DNA of 64,000 nucleotides. Origin: JAJYKC01 sp963823105 (GTDB taxonomy: Bacteria > Acidobacteriota > Terriglobia > Bryobacterales > Bryobacteraceae). Within the stretch, counting starts at the first letter, position 1. The number at the start of each line of letters is the position of its first letter. A program made the translations under genes and the position numbers. Below are positions 7,641 through 16,403 of this stretch, in pieces. The stretch covers positions 1 through 64,000 of the forward strand of contig CAWGKC010000001.1 in the NCBI GenBank assembly GCA_963823105.1. Direction: 5' to 3'. The notes under the pieces were generated by a model. The model saw nothing but the letters and a program-made list of their open reading frames with translations. It was not told where the DNA came from and searched no databases.

Positions 7641-8396
7641 CTAGTCCTTTTTCCGTGTCGCCTCGCGCGATAACTCGTCCGCTTGTGAGAGACCGGTGTT
7701 CTTGTCCCCGACCATCTGTTGTTCCCAGTAATCCGCCACCAACAGTCCGCTCGGGTTGTACTCAGTTCGCCGGTCCAGCGCCAGCCGCACGTTGTACCGG
7801 CCAACAATTTGGTCCGTCGTCTCCTGCTTATTCTTCAGCCGGTGAATCTCTTTAACCCCGAACGCTGTGAAGGTCAGGGGTGAACCCTGGACCACGCTGA
7901 TGGTGCGGACCGTGAAATTTGTAATGATTTGGTCGTCCTGGATCTTGTTGACCGTGTCATCCTCCCGCAGGCGGCTGAGGACGAGCGCCTTGAAGTTTCC
8001 GGTCATCATATTCAGCGCGTCTGCCATCTGGCGATCAACCGTCGCCGGTGTGTAGTTCAAATAGTGGTCCAGAAAGCGACGAACTACGGCCTTTGACTCC
8101 ACGTCTGTGGGAGCGGCATCGGCAGCAGACGCCGTGAACGTCAGCCCGCGAGTATGTCCGGGAGCTGGCGTTCCGCCGACAATCGCTGCCTCACCCTCGC
8201 TGTCCACACGGATCACGGTCGGCGGCTGCAGGCGCACGTAGACGGCGAAAGCGAAGGAGCTTAAGGCGATAACGCCAAACACCATCGCGAGCACCATCGA
8301 GCGGTTCGCATACGCCCGCAACATGCCATCGTGTTCGTAATAGCGCGTGTAGCCAACTTTCTCCGGCGCATTCTGCCCATCATTGCCATTCTTCAT
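7641..8396 (-). CDS. VirB8/TrbF-like inner-membrane T4SS protein
   Basis: About 251 residues with a short cytoplasmic N-terminus, one transmembrane helix near residues 33-55 (MVLAMVFGVIALSSFAFAVYV) and a periplasmic domain of about 190 residues with the mixed helix and strand pattern of the VirB8/TrbF (NTF2-like) fold, including AVVRRFLDHYLNYTP and a late GRYNVRLAL strand. VirB8 links VirB10, VirB9 and VirB6 in the periplasm. GGAG lies eight bases before the chosen ATG; an in-frame TTG four codons earlier has no such site. The gene follows VirB6, as in many systems. Confidence 0.8.
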   Translation of the reverse strand: MKNGNDGQNAPEKVGYTRYYEHDGMLRAYANRSMVLAMVFGVIALSSFAFAVYVRLQPPTVIRVDSEGEAAIVGGTPAPGHTRGLTFTASAADAAPTDVESKAVVRRFLDHYLNYTPATVDRQMADALNMMTGNFKALVLSRLREDDTVNKIQDDQIITNFTVRTISVVQGSPLTFTAFGVKEIHRLKNKQETTDQIVGRYNVRLALDRRTEYNPSGLLVADYWEQQMVGDKNTGLSQADELSREATRKKD

Positions 8397-8425
8397 TTCC
8401 GCCTCCAAGCGTCACTTCGTCTCCT

Positions 8426-9391
8426 TTACGCGGCGGCGGCCGCGCCGCCTCCACCGCCTCCACTGCCCCCACTGTTTCCTCCTCCGGCCTCCACCGCCAC
8501 CTCCGCCCCCGCCTCCGCCTCCTCCACTACCGCCGCCTTTGAACAGGGAGCCAGCGCCTCTCGCTGCAACCATCGGTGGTGCTGATCACTGCGCTCATGG
8601 TTGTCCCGACATCTCCCTCTACAACCCGTTTCGCCAGGAAGGGGATAAGCGCGATACAGAGCGACAGACAGGATGCTGGCGAGACCCAGCAGCAGCGAGC
8701 CCGTTACGCCGTTGAAGGCGCCAACAAAGTTGCCGCTGTTGAGTACCGTGTTTACGGAGTTCATGTTGATCGCTGCCATCAGCGCTCCGAAGATCGAGTA
8801 GAGTAATCCCCAGGCGTTGAAGATCATCAGATTCACCAGATACTTTCTTGCCATCACTCCAAAGCCGAACGCCGGATACAGCGCCAGCACGAATGGTCCG
8901 ACCACATAGAGGATTGACCCATAGAGCGTGTAGAACAGGGAGAACAGCGCGTAGGTGATGGGGAAGAGGATGTATCCAACGAGAAGTAGGAGTGATTCCA
9001 GCACCCCGGAAAACGCACCGGTGATAAGGCCCCACAATGCCTGAATCCCGTTGTTGTTGTTCCAGTAGGTGGACAGGTCTGCCATCCACTTGCCAAAGAC
9101 ATCGCCACCGCCCGCGGTGCTGGTATTGATGAAGCTCGCCACGTTGTTGAACATGCCGTTGACGTCACGGAATACGGTTCCGTAGTTGACCATCACGAGG
9201 CCGACCGCGAAGAAACGCACCGCCGTCGCTCCCAGAAAGTGTGTGTCTCCGCCGCGTGCCCAAGCCTCGTAGATGCCGAATAGCAAGCTAGCCAATAGAA
9301 TGTACTGCGCGACTTGAACGGCACCTGCGGTTGCGCCGCCGGAATCGATTCCGCTCATGGCGGTATTGAAGAGTTGCTGAAAGTAAAACAT
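8426..9391 (-). CDS. VirB6/TrbL-like polytopic T4SS protein, frame broken near C-terminus
   Basis: Starts at MFYFQQLFNTAMSG, three bases after the preceding stop, and has at least six hydrophobic segments with a central region typical of VirB6/TrbL channel proteins. At about 8656, 8574 and 8487 the sensible reading changes frame. Removing one base at each gives SVALIALIPFLAKRVVEGD, then MVAARGAGSLFKGGG, then a Gly-rich tail ending in five Ala, which returns to the original frame and its stop at 8426. As written, the frame yields an Arg/His-rich implausible stretch. The breaks are probably sequencing insertions. About 320 residues when repaired. Confidence 0.75.
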   Translation of the reverse strand: MFYFQQLFNTAMSGIDSGGATAGAVQVAQYILLASLLFGIYEAWARGGDTHFLGATAVRFFAVGLVMVNYGTVFRDVNGMFNNVASFINTSTAGGGDVFGKWMADLSTYWNNNNGIQALWGLITGAFSGVLESLLLLVGYILFPITYALFSLFYTLYGSILYVVGPFVLALYPAFGFGVMARKYLVNLMIFNAWGLLYSIFGALMAAINMNSVNTVLNSGNFVGAFNGVTGSLLLGLASILSVALYRAYPLPGETGCRGRCRDNHERSDQHHRWLQREALAPCSKAAVVEEAEAGAEVAVEAGGGNSGGSGGGGGGAAAAA

Positions 9392-9393
9392 GG

Positions 9394-10236
9394 CTATTTG
9401 TGTTGTAGCGTTGTACTTACGTTCTGTTGTGTGGTGACCGCCCAGGCACTGCCAAGTTTCAGATGGGCGCCATTGTTCGCTAGATCTATCGCTCGTACCC
9501 TCATGAGATCCGCCAAGGCCGATTGCGTGTAGGCGTGCGCTCTCACAAGCCATGCGTCCGCCTGTGCCTCGATGATCGGTGCACTTCCTGGCGTGGCGCT
9601 CTGCACGTTGGTGTTGATTTGATCGGCCGCAGCGAGCTCCTGGTCCGCGATTGCGTCGATGGCGATTGCCCGTTCCATGGCATCCTGAGCTACGGCGTCC
9701 GTCATGTCGATGATGTCCCTCACGGGTGGCGGGGCATTCTGGGGAGTGGGCACAACACCGTAAACGGCCGCATAGCCACCTGTCGTGTTCGGAATCTGAC
9801 CGGGGCTTCGTGAGAGCAGAATGCTCTCAAGCTGCCTTGGGTTCTGCAACGTCGCCGTGGCGATCGGAATTTGGAAAATGGTACGAATCTGTGCGTAGAA
9901 ACCTTGGATCTGCCCGGCCATGCCAAGAGCTTGCGCGATCGCTTGCTTTGGCCATATGACAGTCTGTTCAAAGTTACTGATATCCGACAGGACCGTGTTG
10001 ATCGCCTGTAGACCGCCGCCAATCACGCTGCCCAACGTGCTGTTGATCGTTCCCAGACCGGCTGCCAGGATTGCGCAACACGGACTCGGAACCTGTCCTT
10101 GGATGTGCCTCGGCGAAATGAGCACCGTCAGGAGCAAGGCTACCGCGGCCAATACGGTGTGACGGCGTATCCAGCGGCCCACGTGCATACTTCCGGTCTT
10201 CGCTTTGCCTCTCCATTGGTTGAATTGATCTCGCAT
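9394..10236 (-). CDS. VirB5/TrbJ-like secreted T4SS protein (copy 1)
   Basis: About 280 residues, with an N-terminal hydrophobic signal near residues 25-45, a Cys pair soon after the predicted cleavage region, and otherwise an alpha-helical, Ala/Gln-rich protein as in VirB5/TrbJ pilus-tip or periplasmic proteins. It is clearly paralogous to the upstream gene at 10248: both have CC or CLPC after the signal, a WP.....A motif, an LE.IL or LENII block, DMTDA/DMTDMDDALAQD and a final LQHK. The start was placed at the ATG preceded by GAGGAGG. Confidence 0.7.
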   Translation of the reverse strand: MRDQFNQWRGKAKTGSMHVGRWIRRHTVLAAVALLLTVLISPRHIQGQVPSPCCAILAAGLGTINSTLGSVIGGGLQAINTVLSDISNFEQTVIWPKQAIAQALGMAGQIQGFYAQIRTIFQIPIATATLQNPRQLESILLSRSPGQIPNTTGGYAAVYGVVPTPQNAPPPVRDIIDMTDAVAQDAMERAIAIDAIADQELAAADQINTNVQSATPGSAPIIEAQADAWLVRAHAYTQSALADLMRVRAIDLANNGAHLKLGSAWAVTTQQNVSTTLQHK

Positions 10237-10247
10237 TCGATTCCTCC

Positions 10248-11078
10248 TCACTTGTGCTGGAGAACGTTGGTCATGTTGTTTTGCAGTTGGCCGGCGAACG
10301 TAGCAGTCCGCTTGCGTATTGCGTTGTCGTGCGCCACGCGTCCGGCCTCCTGTCGCAGCATCGCGGCCATCATCTTTTGCATAATGGCCTGGCTTTTGAT
10401 CTCCGCGGACACGGCCGCCGCCGTAATCAGAGACGACGAACCCGGTGCGGATACGTTGATATTTGGATTTCCTACCAGGCTCTCGATCTGGTCGGCCGCC
10501 TGCAATTCCAGGTCTTGTGCTTGATCGGCTACCTTCAATAACATGAGGTTGTCCTGAGCCAGGGCGTCATCCATGTCGGTCATGTCTCGGTCCTGCGGCG
10601 CGATTGCGCCCGCCTGCGGCACCGGCCGGAAGGCGTTCACGTACACCTGGGGAACGGTGCCAAGATCTCCAGTGCCTCGGTTCCGGATGATGTTCTCAAG
10701 GGCCGCTGGATTAGGCAGCGTAGCGGTGTGAGGGTTGATCGTCATGATCGACTGAATTACACCGCGGAACCGCGCGATGATTGACTGGATTTGCGACTTG
10801 GCTAGGTTGATCGCACTAATGGGCCAGATCGTCTGCTCGTACAACTTGCGGATGTCGGAAACCACCCCGTTGATTACACTCAGCCAGTTGCCGATGGTCT
10901 GGCTGATGGTGGCCAGCACCGCCTGAATCACACACGGCAGGCAGAACTGAGCTTGTGCAGGTGGCGGCGAAACCCCGAGTATTGCGATGCAGCCGATCAG
11001 CAAAACTGCAATCATGCGGCGCCGGCTTTCGATGCTGAGCAGCATGAGACCGCCGAACAGTGCTGTAAAGAGCAACAT
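10248..11078 (-). CDS. VirB5/TrbJ-like secreted T4SS protein (copy 2)
   Basis: A 276-residue protein with two hydrophobic segments at the N-terminus (about 2-15 and 22-42, the second a signal ending AQAQ), CLPC just after it, then a long helical domain. It shares the motif order and the LQHK ending with the following gene, so the two arose by tandem duplication. AGGAGG precedes the ATG. VirB5-class proteins act at the pilus tip or in the periplasm; two diverged copies might form a hetero-oligomer, which is inference. Confidence 0.7.
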   Translation of the reverse strand: MLLFTALFGGLMLLSIESRRRMIAVLLIGCIAILGVSPPPAQAQFCLPCVIQAVLATISQTIGNWLSVINGVVSDIRKLYEQTIWPISAINLAKSQIQSIIARFRGVIQSIMTINPHTATLPNPAALENIIRNRGTGDLGTVPQVYVNAFRPVPQAGAIAPQDRDMTDMDDALAQDNLMLLKVADQAQDLELQAADQIESLVGNPNINVSAPGSSSLITAAAVSAEIKSQAIMQKMMAAMLRQEAGRVAHDNAIRKRTATFAGQLQNNMTNVLQHK

Positions 11079-11087
11079 TAAGACCTC

Positions 11088-13725
11088 CTAAACGTGCACA
11101 CCCTCATTCGCATGGACCGCGCCCGACAGTTCTTCCGGAAGTTGTGGCAGACCGGCGAGGCCCTGCGGAAACTTCCGCGCCAACTCCTCGTAGCATTCAA
11201 GTAACGGCTGCTCCGGATTCCGCCTCAAGCACCAAGCTCGATACGCACGCTCGCGCGGGTACGTCGTACAGATCCAGTAGTCGATAGGGCGTCGGAACCA
11301 GTCGCACGGTTTGGGTCGTCTCCGACTTCTCCCCGATGACCAGCAACATCTCCGCGTAACGGCCCTTTTGTGGCGAGGTGAATCGCTTGATCGCGGCGAG
11401 TGCAACTTCATTAAGGTGGAGTTGGTTTTCCAGCACGCTCATATCTCCAGGTTGTTGGCCGATCAGCTTCGTATTCGCGTTCTTCACGATGCCCGGGCCG
11501 TGCGGACGCGGCTGTATAGAGGTTCCAACGAAGTCTTCGAGTGTCTGCGAAATGCCCCAGACGCTGGAGTTCCGTTTGCGCGCGGTTCGAAACAGTTGAA
11601 CGACTTCCGGCGCCAGGACGGGCGAGTCGAGCAATGACCAGCACTCATCCAGCACGGTAATGCTCGGCTGACCGCTCCTTCCGGAAGCCCGCTCCGCCAT
11701 CGCATTCGCGATCAGCATACTCATGGCGGTTTCCAAATGAGGATCCGATCCCAGTCCCTCAACGTTGAAAAATAGCCAGTTGTTGTCGGTGCGGATATTG
11801 GTGTGCCGGTCGAATAACCGGCTGTAGATGCCCTTGTCTGTCCAAGTTCGCAACTTGATCGCCGCTAGCTTCGCCTCATCGACGGCGCGTTGCATCTTCT
11901 CTTCGTCCTGCCATTGAGCAAGTTCATCCCGCAGGTCTGAGAAGGTGGGGACCGGATTAGCGTAGCGGAGCCCTACCCGTTTGTAGGTCCGTCCGATCGC
12001 CTCGCTGATGACGTTATCGACGAGTGTAGTATCCGAGCCCGGTGCGTCACCGATCATGTGCCGGGTGAGGTTTTTCAGAAATGCGATCTTCTCCTTCGAC
12101 GGTGTCTTTTCTCCTTCGGGCAGGTCCCATGGATTCAGAGTTTCATTGCCGTCGAGATTCACTTCGATGACTCGGCCGCCCATGAGTTCCACGAGTGGCC
12201 GGTAGGAATCGCCGCGCTCCAGGATGGAGATCTCCACGCCGGTCCGGCCCAGCATGAGCAGCAACAACTGAGCCATGAAGGTCTTGCCTCCTCCGCTCTT
12301 CGCCATGATCAGCATGTTGGCATCGCCCAAGCTCGGATCGAATGGCGAAAACGGCACCATCTGGCGCGATGGCGTCTCCAGCAAGATCCCAGATGAGCTC
12401 AATCCTTGCCACGGGACTTCAGCCGGCAACAGGTCTGCCGCATGGAGCGTCAGGCACTCCAGCTCGCGTTTCGTCTCTTCCGACATCCCTGGGAGCGTCC
12501 CGATGTAAATCCTTTTTTGCGCGAGAGTCTCCGGAATACCCCGGGCGCCATTCATTCGAGCGACCGAGTGGAGGACGCGCTGGCGCCGGTCTGCAAGAAT
12601 ACGTTCAGCCTCTTCCAACTCCTTTGAATTGCGAATCGGGCGGGATGTCCTCAAGCCAACAAGCAAACTGAGCTGGCACACCTTCAACGAACTGGACACG
12701 ACATCCTGGAGAGTTTGAATTAGCTGCTCTTGTGCGATCTGCGCCTCGATGTTGATTTTGAAGCCGCCATGGATATCGCGCTGTGCCGCCTGCATTCTCA
12801 AAAGCCGTCGTTTGTACGCCCGCATGATCTTGCTTTGATCCGGGATCGTGACCTCCGCGCTGATCACCAGCGGAAACTCCTGTCCGACTAGCTCGCGCGT
12901 GATACCGGGGAATGTGGCGTCCGGCATTTCCTTGACGCTGACCCAGGAGTATAGGAGACCGCCAACCTTTAGGTGGCCGTCCTGTTCGTCTTCAATGTTG
13001 ACGTTCGCGATTTGGGCGCGGGCGCTCTCGTAAGCGAGGCCCTGCTTATACGGCCGCGTGTCACTCGTCAGCGGATTCAGTGCCCGCTTGACTTCGAGAA
13101 ACATCTCCTGCTCGGTCAACCGGCGCGGTTGCATTCCCGTGGCCTCGAGTGTGGCTTGGGCGCCCGCCATCAAGCTCTCAAACTCCGATAGGAAATCCTC
13201 ATGTTCACGCACCGTTCGCTGGATGCATTTGTTTGCTGAGAGGCTCCACTTGGCTCCCTTCTTGCGTGTCTTCCGCCACTCGAATTCCGAGCTCTCATGA
13301 TGGATGTCGGGATTCCAGATGAAGTAAACGTGCAATCGCCGCCGCAAGTAGTGCCCTTCGTTCTGGCGTGTGTTCCATAGTTGTAGGCGTTCCCGATCCA
13401 GCGCCTGAAGCACTGCGTTTTCGATTCGCTGTTCCTTGACATAGCGCTCCGTCAGGTCGCCATGGCCATCCGTCACCTCATATCGAACCTGCATCCGCAT
13501 CGACCGCTCGGGCAACGACCTTACCAACGCCTCCAGCGCTTCTTTGGTTCGATTGCGCGTGTCATCCGCGTGAAAGAATGTATTCAGTCCGCTCGCCTCA
13601 TAGCCCGCTACGAAGCACCCGTTGGTGCGGATGATGCAGCCATCGAGATAGTCTCGGACCGGCAGTAGTTCGCAGAGCGCGGGCTGGCGCAGCGAATCTT
13701 CCCATTGGCGGAGCGTTTGTGGCAT
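11088..13725 (-). CDS. VirB4/TrbE-like T4SS ATPase, one frame break near 11283
   Basis: A large cytoplasmic ATPase that powers pilus assembly and secretion. The first 842 residues include the CagE/VirB4 N-terminal domain, Walker A AKSGGGKTF, Walker B SITVLDECW, and GIVKNANTKLIGQQPGD. Near 11283 the frame turns into unrelated sequence and stops at 11197, whereas removing one base there joins PTPY to DYWICTTYPRERAYR and continues to 11088, the expected VirB4/TrbE ending. The full repaired protein is about 878 residues. Its ATG follows directly on the VirB3 stop. Confidence 0.88.
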
Positions 13726-14061
13726 TTAGGATCCCTCTTTCAGGTATTCCATGCGCTGTTCTGAGTCGGACTCCAGTGCGCAGTACACGTGCGGCTTCAT
13801 GTGAAACATCAGCCAGTCCTGCAGGTAGCCACGCGGTTTCCCGTACTTGAATAGGATGAGCGCCGGAATACTCAACACGGGAACCACGTACTGCAGGAAC
13901 ACGTTCATCGGAATACCAAACATCTCTCGTTGCAAGAATCGGCCGAACATGTTCATCACGACGGCCAGGCCGAGGATGACGAACAAATCCTCGAATTCCA
14001 GGTAAAGAAAAGTCACCTTCGTTGCCAGGTTCCTTGGAACCGGTGTCACTGTAAGTGCCAT
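13726..14061 (-). CDS. VirB3/TrbD-like inner-membrane T4SS protein
   Basis: A 111-residue protein with a hydrophobic region near residues 26-43 and another near 58-72, preceded by a short N-terminal strand (VPRNLATKVTFLYLEFED). Size, topology and position directly before VirB4, with stop and start touching, fit VirB3/TrbD, which partners VirB4 in many systems. The sequence itself is not strongly diagnostic, so the call rests mainly on context. Confidence 0.72.
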   Translation of the reverse strand: MALTVTPVPRNLATKVTFLYLEFEDLFVILGLAVVMNMFGRFLQREMFGIPMNVFLQYVVPVLSIPALILFKYGKPRGYLQDWLMFHMKPHVYCALESDSEQRMEYLKEGS

Positions 14062-14107
14062 GGGCTTTTCCTGTCTCGCTCGTGAATTTGCATCGCCGCA
14101 ATTCCCC

Positions 14108-14572
14108 TTAACTAACGCCTGCCGTGCCTTTCGTCACGAAGAACTCGCCGAGCCGGAGTAGGCCCGAGGCCATGAGGCACAGGATGGCCCCCAGGAAATG
14201 CCGGGTATGGTTGAACTGGTGGTGGACCTGTTGTTCAAACAGTCCGCCAAACTTCAGCGCGCCCACCGCCACGTGCATTCCGGCATACACGGGCAGAATG
14301 ACATTCGCGAACCAATCCACCAGGTTCAACAGCGAGTTCCAGTAGAGATCTGGGTTGTTCCATCCGAGTTGGCCGGTGAACTTCTCGAACATGCGCAAGA
14401 GGCCGGAAACCATTAGGCACATCAGCCCTCCGTAGGCCCATGTCGAATAGAGATTGTGATAACCGCGTGCAAACTGGATCACGGCAATCGCGATGAACAA
14501 TGCTCCGAGGGTGGGCATGATCACGTTGCCGGCCCAGTTCGTCAGGTTCAGGATTCCGTTATAGAAAGACAT
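14108..14572 (-). CDS. Two-domain pilin-like membrane protein (tandem VirB2-type repeat)
   Basis: A 154-residue protein made of two similar halves. Residues 8-64 contain LNLTNWAGNVIMPTLGA...LMVSGLLRMFEKF, and residues 82-147 contain LNLVDWFANVILPVYAG...LMASGLLRLGEFF. The same pattern occurs once in the VirB2-like protein at 15317 (LNLINWIGNVIAPVGAG...LLMVSGVTRLLEFW), whose ending GTGGVT also matches GTAGVS here. It therefore looks like two VirB2/TrbC-type pilin units fused head to tail. No cleavable signal is evident, so it may stay in the membrane as a platform rather than be polymerised. Confidence 0.75.
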   Translation of the reverse strand: MSFYNGILNLTNWAGNVIMPTLGALFIAIAVIQFARGYHNLYSTWAYGGLMCLMVSGLLRMFEKFTGQLGWNNPDLYWNSLLNLVDWFANVILPVYAGMHVAVGALKFGGLFEQQVHHQFNHTRHFLGAILCLMASGLLRLGEFFVTKGTAGVS

Positions 14573-14587
14573 ATTTCCTGCCAGTCG

Positions 14588-15247
14588 CTACATCATCTTG
14601 GTGATCAGTTTCCAGACTGCCGAGACCGTCAGTAGACCAACGGTTGCACCGACTATTGGCAAGACCGGTCTGCGGGAAACAAAGTTCCAAATGCCTCCGA
14701 TGACTGCCAGTCCGGCGGCAATCGGGCAGATGGTGCCGGCCATATAATTCCACAAGCTATCGAGCACGTCCGCGGTGGCGAAGGACGTGCCGCTGTTATA
14801 GCCCTTGATTAGAGTAAGCGTTGTTTGAATCGCGAGCAGAAACATTGCGGCGATAACCGAAGGGAGCGGATGGCCGCCTTGAATCGTGTCGAGAATCGCC
14901 CGCAGGACGAAGAATGCCGCAAAAGACGTCGCAAGCCTGGTCATCACGAAATTCTGTACGAAGTTTGAAAGGTCAGTCTGGAGGTTGGCCATCCAGCCCG
15001 TACCGATGCCGCCGTTCGGCAGAGGCGCAGGCACTCCGAACGACGGGAACCAACTGATGAGTTGCGGCAGAGTGAGGAACACGATCGCCCAGAACATCCA
15101 TTTCGCGAAGTTCCCCCCGACCAATGCGTCGGGAATGGATCCTTGCCGCAGGCTGAGTCCCGCTAGCACCAGGCAGATGATGGCTGCGGATGGCGCAAGC
15201 AGCAGCATCACTCTCATGAAGTCCGTGATTAGTTGAGGAGGGGCCAT
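14588..15247 (-). CDS. Polytopic membrane protein of the pilin cluster
   Basis: About 219 residues and five or six hydrophobic segments. The last third (LWNYMAGTICPIAAGLAVIGG ... TVGLLTVSAVWKLI) resembles the pilin repeat of its neighbours in spacing and composition, and the first third is similar but weaker. It lies between the VirB2-like pilin and the two-domain pilin. I infer a distant pilin-related membrane component. The ATG was preferred over a TTG five codons upstream. Confidence 0.6.
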   Translation of the reverse strand: MAPPQLITDFMRVMLLLAPSAAIICLVLAGLSLRQGSIPDALVGGNFAKWMFWAIVFLTLPQLISWFPSFGVPAPLPNGGIGTGWMANLQTDLSNFVQNFVMTRLATSFAAFFVLRAILDTIQGGHPLPSVIAAMFLLAIQTTLTLIKGYNSGTSFATADVLDSLWNYMAGTICPIAAGLAVIGGIWNFVSRRPVLPIVGATVGLLTVSAVWKLITKMM

Positions 15248-15271
15248 AATCGTTGGTTCCAAAAGAAACTG

Positions 15272-15307
15272 GCAGGCGCCGCGGGGCCTCCCCCGTCGCG
15301 CCTGCCG
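15272..15307 (-). terminator. Partial terminator or attenuator after the VirB2-like gene
   Basis: On the minus strand GGCAGGCGC and GCGCCTGCC form a 9-bp stem enclosing a further GGGG/CCCC pairing, followed by AGTTTCTTTT. This resembles an intrinsic terminator with an imperfect U-tract. It lies ten bases after the stop of the pilin gene and in front of the rest of the operon, a place where partial termination would let pilin be made in excess. Confidence 0.6.
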
Positions 15308-15316
15308 AAAGTGGGT

Positions 15317-15676
15317 CTAAGTAACTCCACCAGTGCCTTGGGCAATCCAGAACTCCAGCAGTCGTGTGACGCCGGAGACCATGAGAAGTCCGATTGCCGT
15401 GAACACCCACTTGCCGAATCCACGCCCCATGGCGAATGAGCCGATCGCCATGAGTGCTGCGCCGCCGGCGCCAACGGGTGCGATTACGTTGCCGATCCAG
15501 TTGATGAGGTTCAGGAACGTGCCTTCGGGCTGTGTGCCTTGCTGACCCTGAACGGCCACGTTGACCTGTGGGGCCGTTCCGAGGTTTTGGGCCATCAAAC
15601 CCGCCTGCATCACCAGAACGAACAGCGAAAGAACGACGGCGATCATGACTTTTTGCCGCCGAGAATTTTGCGTCAT
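15317..15676 (-). CDS. VirB2/TrbC-like pilin
   Basis: About 119 residues with a cleavable signal (MIAVVLSLFVLVMQAGLMAQ), a short Gln/Gly-rich mature N-terminus and two transmembrane helices separated by a short loop, the standard VirB2/TrbC pilin plan. The start was placed at the ATG twelve bases after AAGGAG; the frame is open further upstream but without a site. It shares its membrane domain with the gene at 14108. A hairpin with a T-rich tail follows. Confidence 0.8.
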   Translation of the reverse strand: MTQNSRRQKVMIAVVLSLFVLVMQAGLMAQNLGTAPQVNVAVQGQQGTQPEGTFLNLINWIGNVIAPVGAGGAALMAIGSFAMGRGFGKWVFTAIGLLMVSGVTRLLEFWIAQGTGGVT

Positions 15677-15982
15677 CGGGATTACTTGCTCCTTTCTTCC
15701 CCGTTTGGGGATGAGGAAAAAATAGCCTGATTGGAAAACGCGCGCAAACGAATCCGACTCTGCGCAGTCTCGCTGGAGGGTCAGGGAGGAGATTGCAGTG
15801 TGGTCAAGAAGAGTACAGCCGTGGCGCAATTCCAGGAGCTATCGCGCGCTTAGCTGGCTCACCGGAATCGGGACGCCCTTAGTTACTTGCGGCTGAAGAA
15901 ATAGAAGAAGTAGTGGAAGATGGCTATGTTCTTCAACGTGAAAGGCTGGATGGAGTCGTTTCCTGTCGCGCGACGCGACTCT
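15677..15982. other. Gap before the pilin gene with a leader hairpin
   Basis: No gene is supported here. On the minus strand TCCCC-AAAC-GGGGA (15698-15711) forms a short hairpin just upstream of the pilin ribosome site and could influence its translation. No clear sigma-70 promoter was found. A plus-strand open frame across the region shows no gene-like features. Confidence 0.4.
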
Positions 15983-16300
15983 CTAGCCCAACGGAGCGAG
16001 CGCCGAGAGCGCGGAATCGGAGACCGCGAAAAGCAGATACGAAGTGTCGCAATAAGCCAAACGATCGTCGATACGAGGATCAGAAAGCCTTCGGCCGTTG
16101 TTTCGGTTCTCGAATCCCAATGACAGCATCCATTTCCAGAATGGGTCCCATTTCAATAGATACAGGACCCCGCAGTATGCGAAGAACACAATGGCAATGC
16201 GGCAGACTATTTGGACGAAGAGTGGCGTCTTCGCTGCCGGCCCCTTGAGGAGAAGCCAAATCGCGAGTGCCGCAGCGAAGAGGAAAGGCCAAGAAGACAT
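15983..16300 (-). CDS. Small membrane protein between VirB10 and VirB2
   Basis: A 105-residue protein with hydrophobic segments near residues 5-19 and 27-50 and a hydrophilic C-terminal half. AAGGAGAG lies seven bases before its ATG, and it sits in the secretion operon about 100 bases after VirB10. No family recognised; the two-helix topology is compatible with a minor T4SS inner-membrane component. Confidence 0.6.
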   Translation of the reverse strand: MSSWPFLFAAALAIWLLLKGPAAKTPLFVQIVCRIAIVFFAYCGVLYLLKWDPFWKWMLSLGFENRNNGRRLSDPRIDDRLAYCDTSYLLFAVSDSALSALAPLG

Positions 16301-16403
16301 ACAGCTCTCCTTGGAATCAATTTACTCCGTTCAGAGAGCTTTGCCAAGCCACTGGGAAATGGCGTCATGCTGACTTTCAGCGTCCGTACTATTCCTCACG
16401 TCT

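Noticed and set aside
8331..8715. Pro-rich plus-strand frames
   Set aside because: They are the complement of the Gly-rich VirB6 tail.
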